Positions 9,025 through 17,900 of a stretch of 64,000 nucleotides of DNA are shown piece after piece. Position numbers and translations under genes: made by a program. This stretch comes from Alkalinema sp. FACHB-956 (GTDB lineage Bacteria; Cyanobacteriota; Cyanobacteriia; Leptolyngbyales; Leptolyngbyaceae): positions 1-64,000 of the forward strand of contig NZ_JACJRC010000009.1 in NCBI RefSeq assembly GCF_014697025.1, given 5' to 3'. The number at the start of each line of letters is the position of its first letter. Position 1 is the first letter of the stretch. The notes under the pieces are model-generated. The model saw only the letters and a list, made by a program, of their open reading frames with translations, was not told where the DNA came from and ran no database searches.

Positions 9025-9636
9025 ATGAAAATTGCTCTATTTGGTACTAGTGCAGACCCACCTACCTTTGGACACCTAGCAATTTTGCGTTGGTTAGTGC
9101 AACGGTTTGATCATGTTGCCGTGTGGGCTTCGGATAATCCGTTTAAAGCAAAGCAGGTAGAGCTATACCACCGAACTCGGATGATGCAATTGCTGGTTCA
9201 GGAATTGCAGTTGCCAGCTACACAGGTGCGGGTCTACCCTGAGCTGAGTTATCCGAGAACCCTGTTTACCCTTGCCAAGGCAAAGGAGTACTGGCCGGAG
9301 GGTGAATTTACCCTGACGATCGGGGCGGATATCGTGCCGCAGATCCCGACCTGGTACCAAGCTCAGCAGCTTCTCTCGCAGGTGCATCTCGTGGTGATTC
9401 CTCGGTCTGGGTATGCCTTGGAACCCCAAGCGATCGAACAGCTGAGGCAACTGGGCACGACGGTAGAAATTGCAGATCTGGAAACTCCTGATGTCTCATC
9501 AACCGCTTATCGCACCTACCCCCAAGCCGATAGCGTGCCTCCCAGTATCCAATCCTATATCCAACAGGAGCAACTGTACGAATGGCCGGACGAAACTCAA
9601 AAGCCCCTAGCACTTCAGCAGCCAGTGGCAAATTAG
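9025..9636 (+). CDS. nadD: nicotinate-nucleotide adenylyltransferase
   Basis: It transfers AMP from ATP to nicotinate mononucleotide, giving deamido-NAD, the common step of de novo and salvage NAD synthesis. The 203-residue product has the nucleotidyltransferase signature near the N-terminus as GTSADPPTFGH (residues 8-18) and a late SSTAYR motif near 160 in place of the usual ISSTxIR. The length is normal for NadD. It lies 245 bp after pncB and overlaps the start of the NrtR gene, so translational coupling with the regulator is likely. Confidence 0.92.
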   Translation: MKIALFGTSADPPTFGHLAILRWLVQRFDHVAVWASDNPFKAKQVELYHRTRMMQLLVQELQLPATQVRVYPELSYPRTLFTLAKAKEYWPEGEFTLTIGADIVPQIPTWYQAQQLLSQVHLVVIPRSGYALEPQAIEQLRQLGTTVEIADLETPDVSSTAYRTYPQADSVPPSIQSYIQQEQLYEWPDETQKPLALQQPVAN

Positions 9637-10520
9637 TGAGTGAGCAATTAGCGGGTGAGCAGCCATTAGCAAGTGAACCACTCGTGAGTGAACCATTAGC
9701 GAGCGAGCAATTCGCGAATGACCCATTAATCCGCGACAAGCCAGCTAGTGAGAAATCAACGGTGCGATCGACCCAGCGGGCTGCGCGATCGTCGGGTCGC
9801 TGGACTTCCCGGAAGGGGGAACCCTTAGCGGATTTTCGGGTTGGGGTTGATAACGTGATTTTTTCCGTAGACACTGACCTGCATCGATTATTTGTGCTGT
9901 TAGTGATGCGTCAAGATCAGCCCTTCGCAGGCTATTGGAGCTTGCCGGGAACGCTGGTGCGGGAAGGTGAATCGCTAGAAAAAGCAGCCTATCGCATTCT
10001 GGCGGAAAAAATTCGCGTCCAAAATCTCTACCTAGAACAACTCTATACCTTTGGAGGCCCCCACCGAGATCCCAGGGAGGCTGAGGCAAGTTATGGTGTG
10101 CGGTATTTGTCTGTGAGCTATTTCGCCCTTGTGCGCTATGCCGAAGCGGAACTGATTGCCGATGGCGTTAGTGGAATTGCTTGGTATCCCGTAGACCAGT
10201 TGCCTTCCCTAGCGTTTGATCACCATCGCATTGTGGACTATGGTCATTGTCGCTTGAAGAATAAGTTGGAATATAGTCCGGTGGCCTTTGACGTATTGCC
10301 AGAACTGTTTACGCTAGGTGATCTCTACCAATTCTATACTACGATTTTAGGTGAAAATTTTTCTGACTATTCCAATTTCCGATCGCGGTTACTTAAGCTA
10401 GGATTCCTCTCGGATACGGGCATCAAAACCTCTCGAGGAGCCGGACGTCCCGCCAGTTTATACCGCTTCGATAGTGCAGCGTTTGCCCCCTTTAAAGATA
10501 AACCCCTGATTTTTATTTAA
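9582..10520 (+). CDS. nrtR: NrtR-type Nudix-related transcriptional regulator
   Basis: This protein has a Nudix domain (about residues 83-210) and a C-terminal winged helix (about 240-312, with YSNFRSRLLKLGFL and GAGRPASLYRF), the architecture of NrtR repressors of NAD genes that respond to ADP-ribose or NAD metabolites. The Nudix box is degenerate: the REUxEE core reads RILAEK, so hydrolase activity is doubtful, as in many NrtR proteins. The first 60 or so residues are a low-complexity stretch of SE(P/Q)LA-like repeats encoded by imperfect tandem DNA repeats (about 9636-9730). The ATG at 9582 lies inside nadD with AGGAG 11 bp upstream. A GTG at 9636, overlapping the nadD stop by one base, is an alternative start. 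Its position between nadD and nadE supports a local regulatory role. Confidence 0.85.
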   Translation: MAGRNSKAPSTSAASGKLVSEQLAGEQPLASEPLVSEPLASEQFANDPLIRDKPASEKSTVRSTQRAARSSGRWTSRKGEPLADFRVGVDNVIFSVDTDLHRLFVLLVMRQDQPFAGYWSLPGTLVREGESLEKAAYRILAEKIRVQNLYLEQLYTFGGPHRDPREAEASYGVRYLSVSYFALVRYAEAELIADGVSGIAWYPVDQLPSLAFDHHRIVDYGHCRLKNKLEYSPVAFDVLPELFTLGDLYQFYTTILGENFSDYSNFRSRLLKLGFLSDTGIKTSRGAGRPASLYRFDSAAFAPFKDKPLIFI

Positions 10521-10673
10521 CAACAATCAGCATTTAGCAAGAATTAGTATTTAACAAAAATCAGTAGATCCCAATGTGGGTTGAGATCACCATGTGGAGA
10601 TCTCCCCTCCCCCTCGTAATCAAGGGGGAACTGGACAAAATAGATTCAAATTCCCCTTACTTCCCGGAGCATT

Positions 10674-12419
10674 ATGAAAATTGCGATCGCACAACTGAAC
10701 CCCACCGTCGGAGATCTGGCCGGAAATGCCCAAGCGATCGTGCAAGCGGCCCAGCAAGCCGCAACCCAAGGTGCAAGGTTACTGCTGACGCCGGAATTGT
10801 CGCTCTGTGGCTATCCCCCACGGGATTTATTACTCAATCCCAGTTTTATCGCGGAGTTATCGGACACATTGACCACGATCGCCCAGCAACTGCCCAACGG
10901 ATTGGCCGCGTTAGTCGGTACTGTAGAACCCAATCCCCAAGCCAGTCAGCAAGGCGGTAAACCGTTGTTTAATTCCGTGGCTTTGTTAGATAACGCTCAG
11001 ATTAAACAAGTCTTCCATAAGCGGCTGTTACCGACCTATGACGTTTTTGATGAAGATCGCTATTTTGAACCGGGCAATCAACCCAACCATTTTTATCTAG
11101 ATGATATCCATATTGGTCTAACGGTTTGCGAAGATCTGTGGAATGACGAAGAATTCTGGGGCAAGCGGAATTACTCGGATAACCCGATCGCGGATTTAGC
11201 GGACCTGCAAGTGGCGTTTACGGTGAACCTGTCGGCCTCGCCCTACAGCATCGGCAAGCAACGGATTCGGGAACGGATGCTGCAACACACTGCCCAACGG
11301 TTTAATCAGGCGATCGTGTATGCCAATCAAGTGGGTGCAAATGATGACTTGATTTTTGATGGCGGCAGCTTTGCGGTCAATCGGGATGGCAGTCTGGTCA
11401 GTCGTGCCCAATGTTTTGCCCCCGATTTATTGCTATTGGAATACGATGCAGCTACGCAGACCCTCAGCTCCCAAATTCCTGCCAGTCCAACGGCATTACC
11501 GACCTCAGCGGATGCAGAAATCTGGCCAGCTTTGGTGCTGGGGGTGCGGGACTATGCCCGGAAATGTGGCTTTAGCAAGGCGGTTTTAGGCTTGAGCGGG
11601 GGGATTGATTCGGCGTTAGTGGCGGCGATCGCGGCGGCAGCTTTGGGGGCGGATAATGTCCTGGGAATTCTGATGCCGTCGCCCTACAGTTCCGATCACT
11701 CCATTACCGATGCATTGGATCTGGCCCATAACTTGGGTATTAAAACCCAAACGATTCCAATCGGGGATGCAATGGCAGCCTTCGATCGATCCCTAGCGGA
11801 AATCTTTACCGGAACAGAGTTTGGGGTAGCGGAGGAAAACATTCAATCTCGGATTCGTGGCACTTTGCTGATGGGGGTGGCGAATAAGTTTGGCTACCTG
11901 TTGATTTCAACCGGGAACAAGTCTGAAATGGCGGTGGGGTATTGTACGCTCTACGGTGATATGAATGGGGGCTTAGCCGCGATCGCGGATGTTCCAAAAA
12001 CACGGGTGTATTCCCTATGCGAATGGTTAAATCAACAGGTAAAACAAGGCCAAATTCCTGCTAACTTACCCGCTACGATCGGCCCTGAAATTATTCCCAC
12101 CCACATTCTGACGAAACCCCCTAGTGCAGAACTGAAGCCAGGACAGGTCGATCAGGATTCGCTACCGCCCTACGATGTGCTGGATGACATTCTGGCGAGG
12201 TTGGTGGAAAACCATGAATCCGCTGAACAAATTATCGCCACCGGTTTCGATCGCGCAGTGGTTCAGAAAATTGCCCGCCTGGTTAAAATTGCCGAATTCA
12301 AACGCCGACAGGCCGCACCGGGACTCAAGATTACCGATCGGGCCTTTGGTACCGGTTGGCGCATGCCGATCGCCCAACGCTGGCTCCCTACTGGTCAGGT
12401 GGTGAACCCGACTTCATAG
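10674..12419 (+). CDS. nadE: glutamine-dependent NAD+ synthetase
   Basis: It amidates deamido-NAD to NAD with ATP, drawing ammonia from glutamine. The 581-residue product fuses a nitrilase-type glutaminase domain (catalytic triad E41 in TPELSLCGYPPR, K116 in VFHKRLLP, C152 in TVCEDLWN) to a synthetase domain with the P-loop LSGGIDSALV near 307-316 and STGNKSEMAVGYCTLYGD further on. Both active sites are complete. It is the last gene of the NAD block. The 150-bp gap after nrtR leaves room for a separate promoter. The start ATG at 10674 has CCGGAG upstream. Confidence 0.96.
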   Translation: MKIAIAQLNPTVGDLAGNAQAIVQAAQQAATQGARLLLTPELSLCGYPPRDLLLNPSFIAELSDTLTTIAQQLPNGLAALVGTVEPNPQASQQGGKPLFNSVALLDNAQIKQVFHKRLLPTYDVFDEDRYFEPGNQPNHFYLDDIHIGLTVCEDLWNDEEFWGKRNYSDNPIADLADLQVAFTVNLSASPYSIGKQRIRERMLQHTAQRFNQAIVYANQVGANDDLIFDGGSFAVNRDGSLVSRAQCFAPDLLLLEYDAATQTLSSQIPASPTALPTSADAEIWPALVLGVRDYARKCGFSKAVLGLSGGIDSALVAAIAAAALGADNVLGILMPSPYSSDHSITDALDLAHNLGIKTQTIPIGDAMAAFDRSLAEIFTGTEFGVAEENIQSRIRGTLLMGVANKFGYLLISTGNKSEMAVGYCTLYGDMNGGLAAIADVPKTRVYSLCEWLNQQVKQGQIPANLPATIGPEIIPTHILTKPPSAELKPGQVDQDSLPPYDVLDDILARLVENHESAEQIIATGFDRAVVQKIARLVKIAEFKRRQAAPGLKITDRAFGTGWRMPIAQRWLPTGQVVNPTS

Positions 12420-12441
12420 CGCTATCGATACTAGCCAGCAC

Positions 12442-13062
12442 TTAACGACTCTCCATCATGGCCTTGAGATGCCGCAGACGAGCTTGGTTTAACCGAGGGA
12501 TGCAGGATTGACTGCGCGGTAATTGGCGGAAAGACTGGGCTTCAAATTGGCAGTATTCCGCTTGATAGCGATTCCAAATGCGCTGCACCTGATCCTGCTT
12601 GAGTTCTGCGATGAGGGACTGCATTGGAGTATCTTCCGAGGGTTCTGAAGCTGGGGCAAGCCCTTGGAGGTCAGCAATGCGATCGTTGGTCACGGTTGCT
12701 AAACAACGGTGATAGAGCATCGGTGCCATGGAAGCCCCCGCAAAGGGTTCAATCACTGCGTCACAATGCATCTGACGATATTGCCGCCAATGGCTTTCAG
12801 CGAGTGCAAATTTCGATCGATGCGGTTGCGGGAGAAGGGGCATCTCGTCCTGATACACCTGGGTTTTCAGAAAATCCGTGGTTTTTGACCAATAGACAGC
12901 ACAGCGATTCAAGGAGATTTGGCCATCATCCGGGCAATTGAGGGCTGGAATACCAACGCTTGCATGGTCGTCCGAGTGCGCGGGTTGGGCGCAAGTCGCC
13001 ACACTCAAAACGAGGGTAATTCCTGAGATAAACCTGACAAAGGCACGATCGTCATTCACCAT
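12442..13062 (-). CDS. secreted LprI-like (DUF1311) protein
   Basis: A 206-residue exported protein. The N-terminus has a hydrophobic signal region (FISGITLVLSVATCAQPAHS). The middle matches the LprI-like pattern: a Cys in SLNRCAVYWSK, a helix with LAESHWRQYRQMHC, then MLYHRCLATVTNDRIADL. A second Cys-bearing helical stretch (RYQAEYCQFEAQ) follows. LprI of mycobacteria inhibits lysozyme, but most members are uncharacterised, so no inhibitor role is claimed. The ATG at 13062 is preferred to an upstream start at 13101 because it puts the signal peptide at the N-terminus. It starts 5 bp after the stop of the broken gene upstream, so the two were probably one transcript. Confidence 0.65.
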   Translation of the reverse strand: MVNDDRAFVRFISGITLVLSVATCAQPAHSDDHASVGIPALNCPDDGQISLNRCAVYWSKTTDFLKTQVYQDEMPLLPQPHRSKFALAESHWRQYRQMHCDAVIEPFAGASMAPMLYHRCLATVTNDRIADLQGLAPASEPSEDTPMQSLIAELKQDQVQRIWNRYQAEYCQFEAQSFRQLPRSQSCIPRLNQARLRHLKAMMESR

Positions 13063-13067
13063 GGTTC

Positions 13068-13528
13068 TTACCAATCCTGACTCGCTCGAAACCAATACCA
13101 CTGATCGATTACAACTTGGTAGGTATAGGAGTCTTGCCCAAACCGTTGACTTCCCTCAGGATTGGGCTGATAGACAAACCCATAGGCTGATGTGACCATA
13201 AAGCCATGCCACCCGGTGAGAAAGTAAATGCCCCCACGGGGATCGCGATCGCAGTCTTCCACTTTGCACCGATCGCCGCCGGGTCGGTTGGGGCAGTGGG
13301 TGAGACGATTGATTCCGCTGCCGCCAGCTTGCGCGACCCGATCTCCCACCCTAACAGGACTAGTGTGACGACCATAGGAATGTACCCATACTGTGTCAGG
13401 AAGACGTACGGAACTATGATGAGTATCTATGACGTATCGACTAACAGACCTGGAAAGCAACTGATCCACAGGAGTCCTAGACAAGTCAATTGGATAGTAA
13501 TCAAGACCAGAATCACAATGAATGCCAT
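13068..13528 (-). pseudogene. probable decayed small membrane protein gene
   Basis: From an ATG at 13528 the frame encodes a hydrophobic segment (MAFIVILVLITIQLTCLG), then an in-frame TAG at 13427-13429. The same frame continues as a second hydrophobic segment (ILIIVPYVFLTQYGYIP, MVVTLVLLGW). Near 13310-13375 the protein-like signal moves to another frame, which runs to the TAA at 13068. It carries a Cys/aromatic-rich tail (GIYFLTGWHGFMVTSAYGFVY; YQVVIDQWYWF) resembling C-termini of cyanobacterial membrane proteins of unknown function. Read together, this suggests one gene with two membrane spans and a soluble tail, broken by a nonsense codon and a frameshift. Alternatively the tail frame alone (13068-13484, from a TTG) is expressed. 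Confidence 0.45.
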
Positions 13529-13593
13529 GGTGTGATCTCTCTGTGGAATCAGGCTCACAAGCATCAGCCCAGCGGTCTAAGCAAGTGGATTAA

Positions 13594-13887
13594 TTACGGA
13601 AACTTGATACAGCCATTTTTGATTTCAATCTTTGTATCATCTTTGACTTCGACTCTACCGCAAGCCGTTTCGATCGTAGCTACTTTGCCACTGCCCTGAA
13701 TGGTTGCTGCACCTGTTGTACGAGCCTCAAAGGTGACTTCCTTCGACTGTCCATCCATTTGCACTTTCATGACGTGCTTTTGGGAGTCTGTATTGGAATA
13801 CTTAATGTAAACGGCTGCCAGGGAGGGAGCTGCCAGGGCGATCGTGGGGACTGCCGACAGAGCGATCATTAGCAATGCTTTTTTCAT
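13594..13887 (-). CDS. small secreted protein, unknown function
   Basis: A 97-residue protein with a clear Sec signal peptide (MKKALLMIALSAVPTIALAA, cleavage around AAPSLAA). The mature part of about 70 residues is polar and beta-rich (HVMKVQMDGQSKEVTFEA; KVATIETACGRVEVKDD) with two cysteines. The start is supported by GGAG eight bases upstream of the ATG. I do not recognise the family. It is monocistronic, with 205 bp to the TAG-interrupted gene on the same strand. Confidence 0.7.
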   Translation of the reverse strand: MKKALLMIALSAVPTIALAAPSLAAVYIKYSNTDSQKHVMKVQMDGQSKEVTFEARTTGAATIQGSGKVATIETACGRVEVKDDTKIEIKNGCIKFP

Positions 13888-14186
13888 TGTCTAACTCCAG
13901 AGGATTGATATCTGTGATATTTGCTACACAGGTTGAATACGTAGTATTCCTATCACTCGCTTGTAGAACCTATGCAGTTTTTATAGACTGTTGTCTAGAA
14001 CTTTAATCTCAGTGTTCATACGTATTTTAATTTTTTAATATGAACTCAGTGTTGGGATGGCAGATGAAATTCTGTTTTGCCAATTATGATGTACCCTACA
14101 GTGATGCCGCTCTACAGTGATGGAGTATGAGGGTAGAGACTGCGATTCCTACAATGATAATTTACAACCCTAGATAATTTACAACC

Positions 14187-14678
14187 CTACCGCCACTCTA
14201 TACCCAAGTCGTCTGGCATCGTTCCCTCAAACGTCCAATCCGCATCGTCGATGTGAGCAACCGCAGCCACCCTGACAAACCTCGGGTCGCCTTGCTATTT
14301 TCCACCGATACTGCCTTAGGCCCAGAACGCTTGTATGAATATTACAAAGCACGGTTTCACATTGAGTTCATTTTTCGTGATGCTAAGCAATTTACAGGTT
14401 TGAGTGATTGTCAATCCCGACAGCAAGATGCGTTAGATTTTCACTTTAATGTCTCCCTGGCCGCACTCAATTTAGCCAAGCTTGAACAAATGCAATCTCA
14501 GCAACAGTCCACCTATGATGCTCAACCGATCTCTTTCTCCATGGCAACTTACAAACGTCAGACCTTCAATCAGCATTGCCTGGAGCGCTTTATTGCAAGG
14601 TTAGACCTTGACCCAACTTTGATTAAATCCCACCCCAACTACCCTAGCCTTCTCCAGTACGGGGTGTTGGCTCCATAA
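14187..14678 (+). pseudogene. C-terminal fragment of a DDE transposase
   Basis: The reading frame open from 14178 shows transposase-like sequence from about 14187 (YTQVVWHRSLKRPIRIVDVS) and continues past a GTG at 14253 to a TAA at 14676. The block LYEYYKARFHIEFIFRDAKQ with GLSDCQSRQQ is the Glu-bearing C-terminal part of an IS4-type DDE transposase. The N-terminal two thirds, with the first two catalytic Asp residues, is absent. Upstream is a duplicated ATAATTTACAACCCTA. This is a dead insertion-sequence remnant between the secreted protein and the alpha-2-macroglobulin gene. Confidence 0.75.
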
Positions 14679-14988
14679 ATCTGTCCGGACTATTGCTGAG
14701 GGATTTGCTCAGAAATCCCAGCCCCGATGCATCTCCCTATCTCCCTATTCACCGATCTATCCATCCTGCCCATGTATTATTCATTACATCATCGATACGG
14801 ATAATCTTTCTGCACCCATTCGGTCAATTTGTAACCTACCTGTGAAGATCTCTAACAGCATATGACTAGACCTTAAGAATTTCAGTCCCCAGAATTAAGA
14901 ATTGTGGGAATTACAACCGTCCCCCAACCTCCTCAGTTACCAAGAAAGAAAGCCACGATCGAACCGAGGGAGTTTGGGGAGTTTAGCC
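14679..14988. other. spacer upstream of the macroglobulin gene
   Basis: About 310 bp with no supportable gene. It contains pyrimidine-rich stretches (CATCTCCCTATCTCCC near 14730) and the leader of the macroglobulin gene. In-frame non-ATG codons extend that ORF to 14902, but the GGGGAG-preceded ATG at 14989 is the better start. Confidence 0.45.
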
Positions 14989-17900
14989 ATGCCAATTCGC
15001 CGCATTATTCGTGCATGGAACGTTCGTGCATGGAAGTATTTTGTCCTATCACTATTGGTCGTGCTCCTAACCATCGCCGTCGGGCCCTCTCACCCTGGAC
15101 TTCAGCCCCTCGTCAGCCAAGCCCAACCCGCAGGGCCAGGGGCGATCGTGGCTCCCCTGCCCAACCCCACTCTGCCCGATTGGATCAGCCAAATCAGCCC
15201 CACCGGAGCCGTTGATCCCCTCGCGCAAATTCGCATTCAATTTAAGAACCCCTTAATTCCCCTAGAAGCCCTCGGCAGTCCAGCCCAGCAGGAATTACTG
15301 AAAAAATTTGAAATCACCCCCAACCTCCCCGGACGATTTCGCTTCCTGACCCCGCGCATGGTCGGATTTCAAGCCGATCGCGCCCTCCCCAAGGCCACCC
15401 GCATTAAAGTCACCCTCAAAGCTGGTTTAGCCGATTTAAATAACCACCAACTAACCCAAGAGATTGCTTGGACATTCAACACCGAAGCCATTCGCCTCAC
15501 CGATTTACCCACCCTACCCTCCGACCCCGATGCATTCATAGAACCCTTGGGCCTTGAACCGACTTTAGAAATCACCTCCAATGTCGAATTAGATCTCAAT
15601 TCCGTCAACGTTAAATTAATTGCTGAGAACTCCGGTTCCATAGTCCCGGTCAAAATCGCACTGAAATCCGATCAATCCTCCCGAAATCGCTTCGATCGCT
15701 TTAGCGATCCCCAGGAAGACTTCAACCCTGCCGCCAAAGCTTGGATTTACACCCTCACGCCCCAGAACCGACTGAATAAAGCTACGCGCTATCGTTTGGA
15801 ATTTGCACCGGGAATGCGTCCCAAGGAAGGCAACCTCGTCAGCGAAACGGCCTTTATCGGCAGCCTCATGACCTATAGCCCCCTACAATTTCAAGGATTC
15901 GCCCGCGTCAATCTACCGGACGCCAGCGGAGCCTACGGTCGCTTCGTTACAGGCAACGCACAACTCAAATTTAACAATGGCCTGCTGGCCGAGTCTGCCC
16001 GCAGCGCGATCGCGATCGACCCCGCCCCCAAACCCAACACCCGCTGGCTCCAGGTGTATGACGACGATCGGGTGATTAACCTCAATCCCTGGGCCTTGGA
16101 ACCGCACAAAAAATACCGCATTACGATCGCTGCAACCCTTAAGGATCAGTTTGGGCAAACCTTGGATAAACCCGTGACCGTGGACTACGAAACCGGAGAA
16201 GTCGCAGCGGATTTTTGGGCCCCGTCGGGATTAAACATCTTTCCCACAAGCAAAAACCTACAACTGAATCTCTCAGCCATCAACCTGCCTAAACCGGAAT
16301 ATAAAGCGGCCTACCGCGTTGTGCAACCGACGGATTTAGTCTATTACGACTCCGCCGAAGCCCAGGAAAACCAGCCCGGTTTACTCGCCGATAGCAAGAC
16401 CTGGCAACCGATCGCCCTACCCGTTGCCCAACCCAACACCAGCCAAACCATCCCCATCCCCATCCAGGACAAGTTGGGGGGCTCTACGGGAATGCTGGCC
16501 TACGGCGTCCAAGCGCGCACCTATCAATATGAGGAAGACGGGCGCAAGCAATGGCGTGACCCAACCTACTCCGGGCTAGTGCAATTGACCAATTTGGGCG
16601 TCTTTTCCCAGTGGTTCCCAGATTCTGGCCTGGTTCGGGTACATCATTTGTCCGACGGTTCAGCGGTGAAAAACGCCAAAGTAGCGGTGTATCGATCGCG
16701 CCTCGCTGCCAAATCCCGCCCCGCCCCCACGCCCTGCGCCAACGGCACCACCGATCAAACTGGCCTAGTGCAATTCAACGCCGCCGATCTACAAGCCTGT
16801 ATGTCCACGGGAGCCACTGTTTTCGCCGATGCCCCGGAATTACTGACGATCGTTCGAGAAGACAAAGACTGGGCCTTTTCCCGTAGCCAGGAATGGAGCG
16901 GCAGTTACGGCTATGGCATCTACGCCGGATGGAGCGGCAGCCAACCGGAATCACGCGGTACGATTTTCTCCGATCGGCAACTCTACCAACCCGGCGAAAC
17001 CGCTTGGTTCACTGGAGCGGCCTATTATCTGAAAGCAGGGCAACTCAAGCAGGATAAAAATACGCGCTACACCTTGACCCTCAAAGATCCCAACGATAAG
17101 GCAACGGATCTGGGAACGCAGACAACTAATGAGTTTGGCACATTTTCGATCGAAGTGCCGATCGCGAAAACGCAACCCTTGGGAATCTACACGATCGAAG
17201 CTAAAAATCGCAACGGGGTAGAAATTTTAGGAACGTTCCGCGTGGCAGAATTTAAACCACCGAATTTCAAAGTGGATCTCGCATTAGATCACGAAATGGC
17301 TCGGGCGGGAGATACGATTAAGGCCCAAGTCCAAAGCAACTATCTCTTTGGTGCGCCTGTCGAAGGGGGGCAGGTGGACTATTACGCTACCCGTGAGAAA
17401 GTGGACTTTATCCCCAAGGGCTGGGAGAACTGGAACTTTGGGCGGCAGTGGTTCTGGCCAGAAGAAGAACCTAGCGTCGAATCCGATGTCTTGCAAACCC
17501 AAGCGGCCTTAGATCCCAAAGGTCAGGGTCAACAAAGCTTTACGATCGCTCCGGATCTGCCCTATCCCATGGCCTATCGTCTCGATGCGCAAGTCAAAGA
17601 TGTCTCCAACCTGGCGGTGGCTAATTCCAAAACAGTGATTGCCTTACCCAGCGATCGGTTAATTGGCTTGAAAGGTTCCTTCGTAGCCGATGCGGGGAAA
17701 CCCTTTGAGCTGCAAGTCGTCGTGACCGATGCCAAGGGGGGCGTGGTTGCAGGACAAGCCGTCAAACTGGAATTACAACAAATTATCTACAGTAATGTGA
17801 CTCAGGTGATCGAAGGGAGCCGACGGGGACGGAATCAGGTGGAGTATAAAACCGTTGGTCAGAGGGAAGTTCGATCGGGCGATCAAGCCCAAACTGTTTC

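Noticed and set aside
9308-9874. 188-codon ORF antisense to nadD/nrtR with repeated SLANGS-type residues
   Set aside because: It is the mirror of the nrtR N-terminal DNA repeats and of nadD; it has no domain and no ribosome-binding site.
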